DNA of 64,000 nt, from the NCBI GenBank assembly GCA_011391255.1, contig JAABQV010000007.1, forward strand, positions 1 to 64,000. Direction: 5' to 3'. The notes beneath the pieces were generated by a model. The model saw only the letters and a list, made by a program, of their open reading frames with translations. It had not been told where the DNA came from and did not search any database. The DNA is from Dechloromonas sp. Lineage in GTDB: Bacteria > Pseudomonadota > Gammaproteobacteria > Burkholderiales > Rhodocyclaceae. Numbering within the stretch: position 1 is the first letter of the stretch; each line of letters opens with the position of its first letter. Position numbers and translations under genes: made by a program. Of the stretch, positions 38,974-50,454 are shown one piece after another.

Positions 38974-39993
38974 ATGGCGCAACAGCTGCACTTCGAAAAA
39001 CATCTGCTCGGCGGCAGCAGTCAGCCTCTCAAACTGGCCTTCATTCTCGACCCGCTGACCACTTTAAAGGCCTGGAAAGATTCGTCTGTGGCGATGATGC
39101 GCGCTGCCGAAAAGCATGGCCACGAGGTATTTGCCATCGACTGCGCCAGCCTCGCCTGGCGTCGCCCGGAGCCCGGCCACTCCGGCGGCGTCTTTGGCGA
39201 AGCAGTGCAGTTGCACATGCGTCCTGATGATCACGACTGGTATCGAGAAACGGGGCATGCCAGCATGTCACTCGGCAATTTTGCCGCTGTCATCATGCGC
39301 AAGGATCCGCCGTTTGATTTTGAATACCTGACCGCCACCTGGCTGCTTGAACGCGCCGAAGCTGATGGTGTTCGTGTTTTTAACCGCCCGCGGGCGCTGC
39401 GCGAACATTCGGAAAAGCTGTCGATCACCGAATTCAACGAGTTCACCCCGCCGACGCTGGTGGCGCGTGACATGCACTTGCTCCAACAATTTATTGATGA
39501 ACAACGGGATATCATCCTGAAACCGCTTGATGGCATGGGTGGTAGCCAGATATTCCGTATCCATCGCAATGATCCCAACCGCAACGTCATTATTGAAACA
39601 CTGACCAATGAGGGTCAACGGACGGTTATGGCCCAACATTACCTGCCGGCGATCAGTCAGGGCGACAAACGTATTTTGCTGATTGCCGGCAAGCCCGTAC
39701 CCTTTTGCCTGGCACGCATTCCAAAAGCGGGTGAAACCCGTGGCAATCTTGCGGCCGGTGGCACCGGCGTCGCCCAGGAACTTTCGCCGCGTGATCGCGA
39801 GATTGCCGAGAAACTGGGGCCCATACTGTTCAAACGCGGGCTAATGCTGGTTGGAATTGATGTGATTGGCGATCACCTGACTGAAATTAACGTCACCAGC
39901 CCGACCTGCATGGTTGAAATCCGTCAGCAAACCGGTTTTGATGCGGCCGGATCCTTCATTTCTGCGGTTGAGCAAGCATGTGGCGTTTCCTGA
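38974..39993 (+). CDS. gshB: Glutathione synthetase
   Basis: A 339-residue ATP-grasp enzyme that joins glycine to gamma-glutamylcysteine. Compared with E. coli GshB it has about 18 extra N-terminal residues (MAQQLHFEKHLLGGSSQP) before the conserved LKLAFILDPL; no internal start is available there. Other motifs: MRKDPPFDFEYL, DIILKPLDGMGGSQIFRI, KRILLIAGKPVP and LTEINVTSPT. It overlaps the apbE gene by 16 bases at the 3' end. Confidence 0.95.
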   Translation: MAQQLHFEKHLLGGSSQPLKLAFILDPLTTLKAWKDSSVAMMRAAEKHGHEVFAIDCASLAWRRPEPGHSGGVFGEAVQLHMRPDDHDWYRETGHASMSLGNFAAVIMRKDPPFDFEYLTATWLLERAEADGVRVFNRPRALREHSEKLSITEFNEFTPPTLVARDMHLLQQFIDEQRDIILKPLDGMGGSQIFRIHRNDPNRNVIIETLTNEGQRTVMAQHYLPAISQGDKRILLIAGKPVPFCLARIPKAGETRGNLAAGGTGVAQELSPRDREIAEKLGPILFKRGLMLVGIDVIGDHLTEINVTSPTCMVEIRQQTGFDAAGSFISAVEQACGVS

Positions 39994-41009
39994 GTTTCTG
40001 CCTCTGTTTGCTTTGCTTGACAGCATGCGGGCGGGTTACGGTGCAGGAACAACAAGCCTTCGTCTTCGGTACCCGCGTCGAAGTGCTGGTGATCGGCGAC
40101 GATCCAGCACTCGCGCAAAAGGCCATTTCTGCCGTATTGCGTGAATTTGACCGCCTGCACCGCACCTATCACGCCTGGCAGCAATCCGAGCTGACAGCAT
40201 TAAATTTGGCCATTTTTCAGGGTCGACCGCAGCAAGTTAGCGACGAACTCGCCAGCCTGATCCGTGAAAGCCGGGAACTCGCCAGCCAGGGTGACAATCT
40301 CTTTGATCCCGGTATTGGCCAACTCATCAAAGCCTGGGGCTTTCATGCCGAAGAGTTCAAAGCCGTTCTACCCGCTGAGGCGGAGGTAAAGCGACTGCTT
40401 GCGGCGCGTCCGACTATTCAAGACCTGAGTCTGAATGGCAACACCGTCACTAGTCGCAACAGCGAGGTAGCGATTGATTTTGGCGGCTACCTCAAAGGTG
40501 TCGCGCTTGATCGGGCAGCCAACATTCTTCGTCAGGAAGGTATCACCAATGCACTGATCAACATCGGCGGTAATGTCATGGCGCTGGGCAGCAAGGAGGG
40601 ACGGCCGTGGCGTGTCGGGATTCAGCATCCCCGACAATCCGGCCCACTGGCTACAGTTGAGCTGGCAGATGGCGAAGCGATCGGCACCTCGGGAGACTAC
40701 CAGCGCTATTTCGAACTGGACGGCAGACGCTACAACCACCTGCTTGATCCACGTAGCGGCTATCCGGCATCGCATACCGAGGCCGTCACCATTTTGATTC
40801 CGGCCGGGCCAAGGGCCGGAACGCTATCCGATGCTGCCTCAAAGCCGGTCTTTGTCGCCGGCGCAACGGCATGGCAACAACTCGCCAGGCAGCAAAATAT
40901 CGAATTTGTAATGCGGGTTGATCAAAGCGGGACAATTCAAGTCACTGAAAAACTGGCCGGGCGTCTAAAGTTTCTCGGTAGCAATCCGTCTTTCGAAGTT
41001 GTGCCCTGA
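39978..41009 (+). CDS. apbE: FAD:protein FMN transferase (ApbE), lipoprotein
   Basis: A 343-residue enzyme that covalently attaches FMN to proteins such as Na+-NQR or Rnf subunits. A lipobox LCLTAC marks it as a lipoprotein (Cys17), so it works at the outer face of the inner membrane or at the outer membrane. Conserved parts: AFVFGTRVEV, DFGGYLKGVALDRA, NIGGNVMALG and NHLLDPRSGYPA. No flavinylated target such as nqrB or nqrC is in the window. Its start lies within the end of gshB. Confidence 0.92.
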   Translation: MWRFLSFCLCLLCLTACGRVTVQEQQAFVFGTRVEVLVIGDDPALAQKAISAVLREFDRLHRTYHAWQQSELTALNLAIFQGRPQQVSDELASLIRESRELASQGDNLFDPGIGQLIKAWGFHAEEFKAVLPAEAEVKRLLAARPTIQDLSLNGNTVTSRNSEVAIDFGGYLKGVALDRAANILRQEGITNALINIGGNVMALGSKEGRPWRVGIQHPRQSGPLATVELADGEAIGTSGDYQRYFELDGRRYNHLLDPRSGYPASHTEAVTILIPAGPRAGTLSDAASKPVFVAGATAWQQLARQQNIEFVMRVDQSGTIQVTEKLAGRLKFLGSNPSFEVVP

Positions 41010-41048
41010 GGTTTAAAATAAACAATACAAATAGAAGGGGATTACGCC

Positions 41049-41822
41049 ATGTTTTTCAAGTATTTTTTGGCCGGTTTTGTCGTTTTGATCGCTAGCCTTC
41101 CGGTCAAGGCAGAAGACCAGAATCTGCTGATTTATTGTGGTATCACGATGGTCAAGCCGATCACCGAGCTTGCGCGGACTTTTGAGCAGAGCGAGAAAAA
41201 TGTTCGCATCACCCTCGCGCAGGGCGGCTCCGAAGATCTTTACCAGAGCGCCAAGAAAAGCCGGATCGGCGATATCTACTTTCCCGGCGAACCAAGCTAC
41301 CGCAACAGGCATTTAGCCGAAGGCCTGCTCGGCGAATACAAATTGGTCGGCTACAACCAGATGGCCTTGTTCGCTCCAAAAGGAAATCCGAAACAAGTCA
41401 AAGGCGACGCCAACGAACTGTTACGCAAAGATCTTATCGTCATGATAGGCAATGCCGAAAGCGGCAGTGTCGGGCAGGAAACCAAAGCGATGCTCGACAA
41501 AGCCGGGATTTACCCAAAAGTTGTGAACAAGGCGGTTGCCTTAATGCCCGATTCACGCGCAATCAACCTTGCGCTAAAGCGCGGCGAGGCAGATCTCGCG
41601 GTCAACTGGCGTGCAACTGCTTTTTTCCCGGATAACGCAGCGCATATAGAAGCCATCAGTCTCGATTCAAAAATAGCAAAACCACAGGCTCTGCTTCTTA
41701 TTCAGCTAACTTTTACAAAAAACCCGGCGCTCAGCCGCAAATTTATTGATTTTGTCGCCTCCGAAGAAGGGCAAGCCGTTTTCCGCAAGCACGGCTTTCT
41801 TGATAATAAGACCAAGCTCTGA
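41049..41822 (+). CDS. ModA-like periplasmic solute-binding protein
   Basis: A 257-residue exported protein with signal peptide [21 protein letters not shown] and AAGGGGA-type ribosome binding site upstream. The fold resembles the molybdate/sulfate-binding type II family ([68 protein letters not shown]). No transport permease or ATPase follows; instead a hybrid sensor kinase starts six bases after its stop. It may therefore be a sensory ligand-binding protein. The ligand, possibly an oxyanion, is not decided by sequence. Confidence 0.78.
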   Translation: MFFKYFLAGFVVLIASLPVKAEDQNLLIYCGITMVKPITELARTFEQSEKNVRITLAQGGSEDLYQSAKKSRIGDIYFPGEPSYRNRHLAEGLLGEYKLVGYNQMALFAPKGNPKQVKGDANELLRKDLIVMIGNAESGSVGQETKAMLDKAGIYPKVVNKAVALMPDSRAINLALKRGEADLAVNWRATAFFPDNAAHIEAISLDSKIAKPQALLLIQLTFTKNPALSRKFIDFVASEEGQAVFRKHGFLDNKTKL

Positions 41823-41827
41823 ACAAT

Positions 41828-44209
41828 ATGAAAAACCGGCATCTCGATGACACCAGCCGCGCCAGCCGCGCGCTGCTCATCCTGTTCTTTGTCGGTTTTC
41901 TGGCGATTGTCGGCGTCAGTACGATCATTTCCGGCCTTATTGAGGATCTCAAGCAAAAAAGTCGCAATGAACAAGCCAGACTTTTCATAGGTGAACAGAT
42001 CGTCAATACCATCGGCAAAATTGAAAGCACTGTCTATCAATTAGCCCCGGTTTCGGGTAACGCCTCCCACCTTCGCCTCAGCGCTCAAATTCTAGCAATG
42101 ACTGACCAGCTCGAAAAAGACCTTCTTGTTCTCCAGCAAGGTGGCACGGTCACTCATCGGGTTGCCCTGAACATCGAAGGTCAGGATGAAATGGTCAGGG
42201 AGGTGCACTACATACCGCAATCCGATGACCACCGTTATGTCTTGGAGGTCATCGAAATCGCCCCTCATTTGGAGCAGATTCGCCAACGGGTCAGCGAGTT
42301 GGTCAGGCGCCTTGGCGTCAGAGACGCCTGCGAAGAGCGCGACCCTCTTTGCTTCAGGAACACTTCGGATGAGGTCACAGCCTATTACAAGACGATTCCC
42401 TCTTTTTTCTTTCGCCTCAACGAGAACGCCAACCGTCTATTTTATGAAAGCAATCAGCACCTGGTCGAACTTGAAGCACGATTGGACAATCAGCAGCGCA
42501 ACTTGAAAATCACACAAGCTAGCGTCGTACTACTTGTCGTATTTTCGGTAATGGGCCTCGGAATTTTCTTTATCCGCCGCATCAATACTGCCCAGGATCA
42601 TCTCCGCAAAGCAAAGGAAGAAGCGGAAGCGGCAAGCATCGCCAAGTCCCAGTTCCTGGCAAATATGAGCCATGAAATCCGTACCCCGATGAACGGCATC
42701 ATCGGCATGACTGACCTTGTCCTTGACAGCCAACTGGATAATGAGCAACGCGATTACCTGAGAATTGTCCAATCTTCTGCTGACTCGTTACTAACCGTGA
42801 TTAACGACATTCTGGATTTTTCCAAAATTGAAGCCGGCAAACTTAGCATCGAGGCAATTCCCTTTGATCTAACCCGACTGCTTTGGGAAACCACGCGCTC
42901 CCTGTCCTTGCGCGCAAATGAAAAGGGCTTGGAGCTGATTTGCGATATTTCCTCCGAGATGCCAGACCAGCTTCTTGGTGATCCGGGTCGCCTTCGACAA
43001 ATTGTCCTTAATTTGATGGGCAATTCGATCAAATTCACCCAGAGTGGCGAGATCGTCCTGCGTGCTCATAGGCAGCTCGGAGCACCTGAGGGTTATTGCC
43101 GCATTCATCTAGCCGTTCAAGATACGGGTATCGGCATTTCTACCGACAAGCAACAACTGATTTTCGAAGCTTTCACTCAGGAAGATACGACAACTACCCG
43201 ACGCTTCGGTGGAACCGGGCTCGGCCTGTCAATTTCAAGCCGGCTTGTCGAACTCATGAAGGGACGGATCTGGGTCGATAGTCAGCCTGGCGAAGGAAGT
43301 TGCTTCCAGTTTGAAATTGATTTGCCGGTAGTGAAAACAGCGCCGACACCAATTGCCTGTGATCTTGCGTTGCTCGTCGGCAAAAGCGCGCTGATCGTTG
43401 ATGACAACAAGACCAACCGGCAGACGCTGGAAAATTGGTTGAAACAGTGGCAACTCAAGGCCTTTTCAGTCGCGAATGGAGCGGAAGCGCTGGAGTTTGT
43501 CGAGTTGCATGGTGATACCGTAGATTTCATTCTCCTCGATACTCAAATGCCTGATCTCGATGGCTACTCGCTTGCCCGACGCTTACAAGAGAAATTCAGT
43601 ACGGTACGACCAGCGATGGTTATGTTGACTTCCTCAGCCATGCGTGGCGATGCAGAACAGTGCAAAGAACTCGGCATCGATGCCTATTTTCCGAAGCCGG
43701 TGGCACCTTTTGATTTGCGGCTAGCGCTTTGCCAGTTGGCCAAACACGTCAAAGTTGAAAAAGCCACGGCCAAATTGCTCACCCGGCACAGTTTGCGCGA
43801 AGCGAATACCTTGCTCGATATCCTGTTGGTTGAAGACAATCTGGTGAACCAAAAACTAGCGGTTAGCCTGTTCAAGAAATGGGGTCATTTTGTCAGCGTT
43901 GCCGAAAATGGTCAGGAAGCACTGGATATTCTCGCGAATAAGCGCTTTGATGTTATTTTCATGGACATGCAAATGCCGGTCATGGGCGGTCTGGAAGCAA
44001 CCCGCATTTATCGTGATCGGGAACTCGCCCTGAATTTGCAGCGAACATCGATCATTGCGATGACCGCCAACGCCATGGACAAAGATAAGAACGATTGTCT
44101 GGAGGCCGGCATGGACGATCATATTTCCAAGCCGATCAACATCAAAAGTTTGCAGGAACGCCTGGCGACAGTGATCAAACAGCCGGGGGCAGCCGGCCCG
44201 GCGCCATAA
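41828..44209 (+). CDS. Hybrid sensor histidine kinase with two receiver domains
   Basis: A 793-residue membrane kinase. Transmembrane segments at about 15-35 and 231-250 enclose a periplasmic sensor region of about 195 residues with a lone Cys pair ([10 protein letters not shown]). Then come a HisKA domain with His282 ([18 protein letters not shown]), an ATPase domain ([27 protein letters not shown]), receiver 1 (Asp571 in [12 protein letters not shown]) and receiver 2 (Asp713 in [12 protein letters not shown]). No Hpt domain is present, so phosphate must pass to a separate Hpt or receiver. It starts six bases after the solute-binding protein and probably senses it. Confidence 0.9.
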   Translation: MKNRHLDDTSRASRALLILFFVGFLAIVGVSTIISGLIEDLKQKSRNEQARLFIGEQIVNTIGKIESTVYQLAPVSGNASHLRLSAQILAMTDQLEKDLLVLQQGGTVTHRVALNIEGQDEMVREVHYIPQSDDHRYVLEVIEIAPHLEQIRQRVSELVRRLGVRDACEERDPLCFRNTSDEVTAYYKTIPSFFFRLNENANRLFYESNQHLVELEARLDNQQRNLKITQASVVLLVVFSVMGLGIFFIRRINTAQDHLRKAKEEAEAASIAKSQFLANMSHEIRTPMNGIIGMTDLVLDSQLDNEQRDYLRIVQSSADSLLTVINDILDFSKIEAGKLSIEAIPFDLTRLLWETTRSLSLRANEKGLELICDISSEMPDQLLGDPGRLRQIVLNLMGNSIKFTQSGEIVLRAHRQLGAPEGYCRIHLAVQDTGIGISTDKQQLIFEAFTQEDTTTTRRFGGTGLGLSISSRLVELMKGRIWVDSQPGEGSCFQFEIDLPVVKTAPTPIACDLALLVGKSALIVDDNKTNRQTLENWLKQWQLKAFSVANGAEALEFVELHGDTVDFILLDTQMPDLDGYSLARRLQEKFSTVRPAMVMLTSSAMRGDAEQCKELGIDAYFPKPVAPFDLRLALCQLAKHVKVEKATAKLLTRHSLREANTLLDILLVEDNLVNQKLAVSLFKKWGHFVSVAENGQEALDILANKRFDVIFMDMQMPVMGGLEATRIYRDRELALNLQRTSIIAMTANAMDKDKNDCLEAGMDDHISKPINIKSLQERLATVIKQPGAAGPAP

Positions 44210-44228
44210 GTTTCCGCATGAACCATTG

Positions 44229-44262
44229 AGTAGAAGTCGGCCCGTTCGGGGCGACCTCTACT
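44229..44262. terminator. Candidate bidirectional terminator hairpin between convergent genes
   Basis: A 15-bp stem with 13 paired positions (AGTAGAAGTCGGCCC / GGGGCGACCTCTACT) and a GTTC loop, in the 61-base gap between the hybrid kinase and gyrB stops. No clear T-run follows, so termination would rest on the stem or on Rho. Confidence 0.5.
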
Positions 44263-44270
44263 GCGAACCT

Positions 44271-46781
<2,511 letters not shown>

Positions 46782-46785
46782 TCAA

Positions 46786-47892
46786 TCAAATACGCATCGG
46801 CATGACGACATATTTAAAGCGGTCGTTGCCCGGCAAGGAAATAAGCGCGCTCGAGTTCGCGTCATTAAAACTCCATTGCACTTCATCAGCTGCAACGTTA
46901 TTCAGGACGTCAAGCAAATAACCCACGTTAAAGCCGACGTCGATTGGCTCACCGGTGTAATTCACTTCAATCTCATCCTGCGCTTCTTCCTGTTCAGCAT
47001 TGGCGGCGATCAACTTCAAGCTGTTTTCGCTGAGTACCACGCGAACACCCCTGAACTTTTCATTGGTCAGAATCGCTGCCCGCGTCATTGCCTGCATCAA
47101 AGCCTGACGACCTACCGTCATGTGGTTGCGAAGTGTCGCTGGAACCACCCGCTCGTAATCCGGGAATTTGCCATCAATCAATTTGGAAACCAGAACAACG
47201 CTACCAAAGGCAAAACGAATCTGATTGCTCGCCAAAGTAATTTTCAACGGCTCATCGTTATCAACCAGTAAGCGATTAAGTTCAAGGACTGTCTTGCGCG
47301 GCAAAATCAGTTCCTGACGCGGCAAATCGGCTTCAATCTCGACACTCGCGTAAGCCAGGCGATGGCCGTCGGTAGCAACCGCCCTCAATTCTTTGCCTTC
47401 GACCAACAACATCAGACCATTCAGGTAATAACGAACATCCTGTGCGGCCATGCTGTACTGGGTTTTACCGAGCAATTGCCGGAAAGCTTTTTGCGAAAGC
47501 TGAAACTCTTTGGTTTCACCTTCGCTAATCGTCATTCGCGGGAAATCATCCGCCGGCAGCGTTTGCAGGCTGAACTTGCTTTTCCCTGCACGAACTTGCA
47601 AACGCTTGTCTTCGAGCACCAGACTGACTTCAGTTTTTTCTGGCAAGGAGCGGAGAATTTCCTGCAACTTGCGTGCGCCAACGGTAACAGCGCCATCACC
47701 CTCACCACCAGCAACATCAGTTGCGGTGGTGATCTGGATCTCGATATCAGTAGCCAACAGGGTAAGACGATCACCGTGTTTTTCAAGCAACACATTCGAC
47801 AGAATGGGAAGCGTGTGTCGACGTTCTACGATTCCCGAAACTGATTGCAAAGGAGCAAGTAGGGTGTCTCTATGGGTTTTGATAAGAACCAT
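46786..47892 (-). CDS. dnaN: DNA polymerase III beta sliding clamp
   Basis: A 368-residue ring-forming processivity clamp. Three beta-clamp domains of about 120 residues each can be followed: LLAPLQSVSGIVERRHTLPILSN at the start, ARKLQEILRSLP and FSQKAFRQLLGK-like in the middle (FQLSQKAFRQLLGKTQYSM), and the C-terminal YLLDVLNNVAADEVQWSF and VVMPMRI. It follows dnaA after a 209-base spacer containing DnaA boxes. Confidence 0.98.
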   Translation of the reverse strand: MVLIKTHRDTLLAPLQSVSGIVERRHTLPILSNVLLEKHGDRLTLLATDIEIQITTATDVAGGEGDGAVTVGARKLQEILRSLPEKTEVSLVLEDKRLQVRAGKSKFSLQTLPADDFPRMTISEGETKEFQLSQKAFRQLLGKTQYSMAAQDVRYYLNGLMLLVEGKELRAVATDGHRLAYASVEIEADLPRQELILPRKTVLELNRLLVDNDEPLKITLASNQIRFAFGSVVLVSKLIDGKFPDYERVVPATLRNHMTVGRQALMQAMTRAAILTNEKFRGVRVVLSENSLKLIAANAEQEEAQDEIEVNYTGEPIDVGFNVGYLLDVLNNVAADEVQWSFNDANSSALISLPGNDRFKYVVMPMRI

Positions 47893-48101
47893 AAATTAAA
47901 ATCCTTTAATAACTATATCGAGAACAATTCTGTGGATAACTAAAAATAACATCAATTATTCAGATAGTTAATTTACAAAAACAGCTCTTGGTAAAGCACT
48001 GAAAAGCCTGTGGATGAAAAGTGGACAATTTTCGCACAAAGTGGATAAACAACAATTACCCACATTGCACTAACAGCTTCTACACAGACTTACTGACAAG
48101 C
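47893..48101. other. oriC: dnaA-dnaN spacer, candidate chromosomal origin
   Basis: A 209-base AT-rich gap with several DnaA-box-like sites: perfect TGTGGATAA at 47931-47939, TGTGGATGA at 48009-48017, AGTGGATAA at 48040-48048 and TTACCCACA at 48056-48064 (one mismatch each). An AT-rich tract lies around 47893-47990. This makes it the strongest origin candidate here, although the rpmH-dnaA spacer (one perfect box) may also belong to the origin. It must also carry any dnaN promoter. Confidence 0.7.
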
Positions 48102-49472
48102 CTATCCCTTTAATACTTGCAACAAAACATGAAGATCATGGTTCAACTCGTTTTCCTTGATGCGCAAGGAATCTATGGTTTTAACGGCATGAATGACGGT
48201 AGTGTGATCACGTCCACCAAAAGCATCACCAATTTCAGGAAAGCTATGGGTAGTTACTTCACGACACAACCACATGGCGACTTGCCTTGGTCTGGCAATT
48301 GCCCGTGTTCTCTTCTTTGAGAAAAATTCAGCAACTTTGATTTTGTAATAGTCGGCGACAGTCTTTTGAATATTATCCATACCGACATTTCGTGACGACC
48401 CGATCAAATCCTTGAGCGCCTCCTTGGCCAGGTCGAGAGCGATCACGCGACCGTGAAAAGACGAGTAGGCAAGTACCTTCTTCAACGCCCCTTCAAGCTC
48501 GCGAACATTTGAACGCAAGTGTTTGGCAATGAAAAAAGACACCTCATCGTCGAGATGCATGCCCTCGGCTTCGGCCTTCTTCTTGAGAATGGCGACGCGC
48601 ATTTCGAGCTCAGGCGGCTCGATTTGGACAGTAAGACCCCAGTCGAAGCGGGTTACCAGTCGATCATCAAGACCGTTGATATCCTTCGGGTAGGTGTCAC
48701 AGGTAATGATTATTTGCTTGCGGGCTTCAATCAGAGCGTTGAAAAGGAAGAAAAATTCCTCTTGTGAGCGATTCTTGCCATTGAAAAATTGAACATCGTC
48801 GAGCAAAAGTACATCCAGCGAGCGATAAGTCCGCTTGAAGGTGTCGAATGATTTTTGCTGGTAGGCACGTACAACATCCGAGTAATAGTCTTCGGCGTGA
48901 ACATAGCGAACAATTTTTTGGGGGTTTTCGGCAAGGATGGTGTTGCCGATAGCGTGAATCAGGTGTGTTTTGCCGAGCCCGGCGCCACCGTAAATAAACA
49001 GCGGGTTGTAGGCAGCCCCGGGGTTATTGGCAACCTGAACCGAGGCAGCGCGCGCTAAATCGTTAGCTTTACCGACAATTAGATTGTCAAACGTAAAGGA
49101 CGGGAATAGGCGCGATTTTTCGTAAGGGTTCGCTTTTTGCGTGGTTCTTGGATCACTGGTTGCTGTAGCGGCGGTGGTGCTCGTTTTGGACTGCACGGCT
49201 TCACGAGCGCCAGCTGCAAGCGGTTTGTTCTGGCCAATAATCAGTGCAACGCTAATTGGTGCGGCAAAAAAAGCCTGGGCGTATTCTTCGATTCGGGTCA
49301 GGTAGCGGTCGCGTACCCATTTAAGGATGAAACTGTTCGGGGCAATCAGACGTAAGCCATCCTGTGGCGCAGTTTCACCTTCGAGCCGCAATGGCTTGAT
49401 CCAGGTATTGAACTGTTGCGCAGGCAACTCCTGCTCAAAACGCAGCAGACAGGATTCCCAGAAACCAGCCAT
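48102..49472 (-). CDS. dnaA: Chromosomal replication initiator DnaA
   Basis: A 456-residue initiator. The ATG at 49472 (MAGFWESCLLRFEQELP) is preferred to the TTG three codons earlier. Domain I is followed by a Ser/Thr/Ala-rich linker, then the AAA+ domain with FIYGGAGLGKTHLIHAIGN and LLLDDVQFF, and domain IV ending with the box-binding GRDHTTVIHAVKTI. It is transcribed leftward from the rpmH spacer, with a DnaA box over its candidate promoter, suggesting autorepression. Confidence 0.98.
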   Translation of the reverse strand: MAGFWESCLLRFEQELPAQQFNTWIKPLRLEGETAPQDGLRLIAPNSFILKWVRDRYLTRIEEYAQAFFAAPISVALIIGQNKPLAAGAREAVQSKTSTTAATATSDPRTTQKANPYEKSRLFPSFTFDNLIVGKANDLARAASVQVANNPGAAYNPLFIYGGAGLGKTHLIHAIGNTILAENPQKIVRYVHAEDYYSDVVRAYQQKSFDTFKRTYRSLDVLLLDDVQFFNGKNRSQEEFFFLFNALIEARKQIIITCDTYPKDINGLDDRLVTRFDWGLTVQIEPPELEMRVAILKKKAEAEGMHLDDEVSFFIAKHLRSNVRELEGALKKVLAYSSFHGRVIALDLAKEALKDLIGSSRNVGMDNIQKTVADYYKIKVAEFFSKKRTRAIARPRQVAMWLCREVTTHSFPEIGDAFGGRDHTTVIHAVKTIDSLRIKENELNHDLHVLLQVLKG

Positions 49473-49553
49473 GAACAGCAAGACCCCTTTCCGTCCAGTC
49501 GGTAAATCCAGCTGGCGGTATTAACTATTTGATTTAAATCAGGCTAAACGAAC

Positions 49554-49577
49554 AAAAATGGCGGCTATCGGGCCGCC
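49554..49577 (-). terminator. Hairpin plus T-run in the dnaA leader (possible attenuator)
   Basis: On the dnaA strand GGCGGC-CCGATA-GCCGCC is followed by ATTTTTG. It resembles a factor-independent terminator but lies between the candidate dnaA promoter and the dnaA start, so it may attenuate dnaA transcription. Confidence 0.55.
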
Positions 49578-49588
49578 TGTAGAGCCGA

Positions 49589-49617
49589 ATTCTACCTTGT
49601 GGAAGATTAGTTATCCA
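49589..49617 (-). promoter_or_regulatory. Candidate dnaA promoter overlapping a DnaA box
   Basis: On the minus strand the -10 reads TAGAAT (49589-49594), 17 bases after a weak -35 TGGATA (49612-49617). The -35 lies inside the perfect DnaA box TTATCCACA at 49611-49619, so DnaA binding would block this promoter. Confidence 0.5.
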
Positions 49618-49639
49618 CAGCTTTAATAAATAATTGGGC

Positions 49640-49669
49640 TTGACAAAGGGCGTTGTTATGGAGTGTAAT
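49640..49669 (+). promoter_or_regulatory. Candidate rpmH promoter
   Basis: TTGACA at 49640-49645, an 18-base spacer and TGTAAT at 49664-49669. This is the best sigma-70-type match seen in the window. It is 37 bases before the rpmH start and would drive rpmH-rnpA-yidD-yidC-mnmE. Confidence 0.75.
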
Positions 49670-49705
49670 CGCTCGTTTTTCTTCGCTCATTCAAGGGACT
49701 CCCAA

Positions 49706-49840
49706 ATGAAACGCACGTATCAACCGTCGGTCGTGCGCCGCAAGCGCACCCATGGCTTCCTGGTTCGTATGCGTACCAAGGGTGGTCGTGCAGTTATTGC
49801 TGCTCGCCGCGCCAAAGGTCGCACACGTCTGGCTGTATAA
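49706..49840 (+). CDS. rpmH: 50S ribosomal protein L34
   Basis: The ATG at 49706 gives the standard 44-residue L34 ([22 protein letters not shown] and [11 protein letters not shown]); the track's longer start adds an unrelated 24 residues. AAGGGAC precedes the start. First gene of the rightward rpmH-rnpA-yidD-yidC-mnmE set. Confidence 0.98.
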   Translation: MKRTYQPSVVRRKRTHGFLVRMRTKGGRAVIAARRAKGRTRLAV

Positions 49841-49858
49841 GCCGGACGTTCAGGCGGG

Positions 49859-50221
49859 GTGAATCTATCCTTCGCCAGAAGCTATCGCCTGACCAAAACG
49901 GATGATTTTTCATCCGTTTTTGGTTTTAAAAGGGCGATACGAGGCCAATTGATCATGTTGCATTATCGGCCGCGCGAGGCAGCTGCAGAGGGCGCTCGGC
50001 TCGGTTTGGTAGTGGGGAAAAAACAGCTTAAAAAAGCAGTTGACCGCAACACTTTCAAACGCGTAATTCGTGACCAATTTCGTCTCTGTCGGGCAACCCT
50101 GCCGGCGGTCGATCTGATCGTCAGACTCGCTGTAAAGCCAGTGAAAACTAATCGTAGAGTAATAGCCGACGAGTTTTTGTCCCTGGTTAAAAAATTACCC
50201 AATCGGCCGCTAAACCCGTGA
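49859..50221 (+). CDS. rnpA: Ribonuclease P protein component
   Basis: A 120-residue basic protein that assists the RNA subunit of RNase P in tRNA 5' maturation. The GTG at 49859 is used as the start. The diagnostic basic helix reads [16 protein letters not shown]. The codons for VDRN contain one copy of the TTGCGGTCAA-type decamer. Its stop overlaps the yidD start in GTGA. Confidence 0.96.
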   Translation: MNLSFARSYRLTKTDDFSSVFGFKRAIRGQLIMLHYRPREAAAEGARLGLVVGKKQLKKAVDRNTFKRVIRDQFRLCRATLPAVDLIVRLAVKPVKTNRRVIADEFLSLVKKLPNRPLNP

Positions 50222-50427
50222 AAAAAGTTTTGCTGGCGATTTTTAAAGCTTATCAGTACGCGATAAGCCCGCTTTTAGGACAAAATTGCCGCTTTTTTCC
50301 TTCCTGTTCGGAATACGCGGTGGAAGCAGTAGAGAAACACGGTGCGATGAAGGGTAGCTGGCTCGGTGCAAAACGCATTTGCCGCTGCCATCCGTGGCAT
50401 CCCGGCGGGTATGATCCCGTACCTTGA
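50218..50427 (+). CDS. yidD: Membrane protein insertion efficiency factor YidD
   Basis: A 69-residue protein starting at GTG within the rnpA stop. The conserved block [27 protein letters not shown] with its three cysteines is diagnostic, followed by [17 protein letters not shown]. YidD assists YidC-dependent insertion at the inner membrane. The gene is 27 bases upstream of yidC. Confidence 0.96.
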   Translation: MKKVLLAIFKAYQYAISPLLGQNCRFFPSCSEYAVEAVEKHGAMKGSWLGAKRICRCHPWHPGGYDPVP

Positions 50428-50454
50428 TGATTGAATTTTTTTAGTAGGCCGTTA

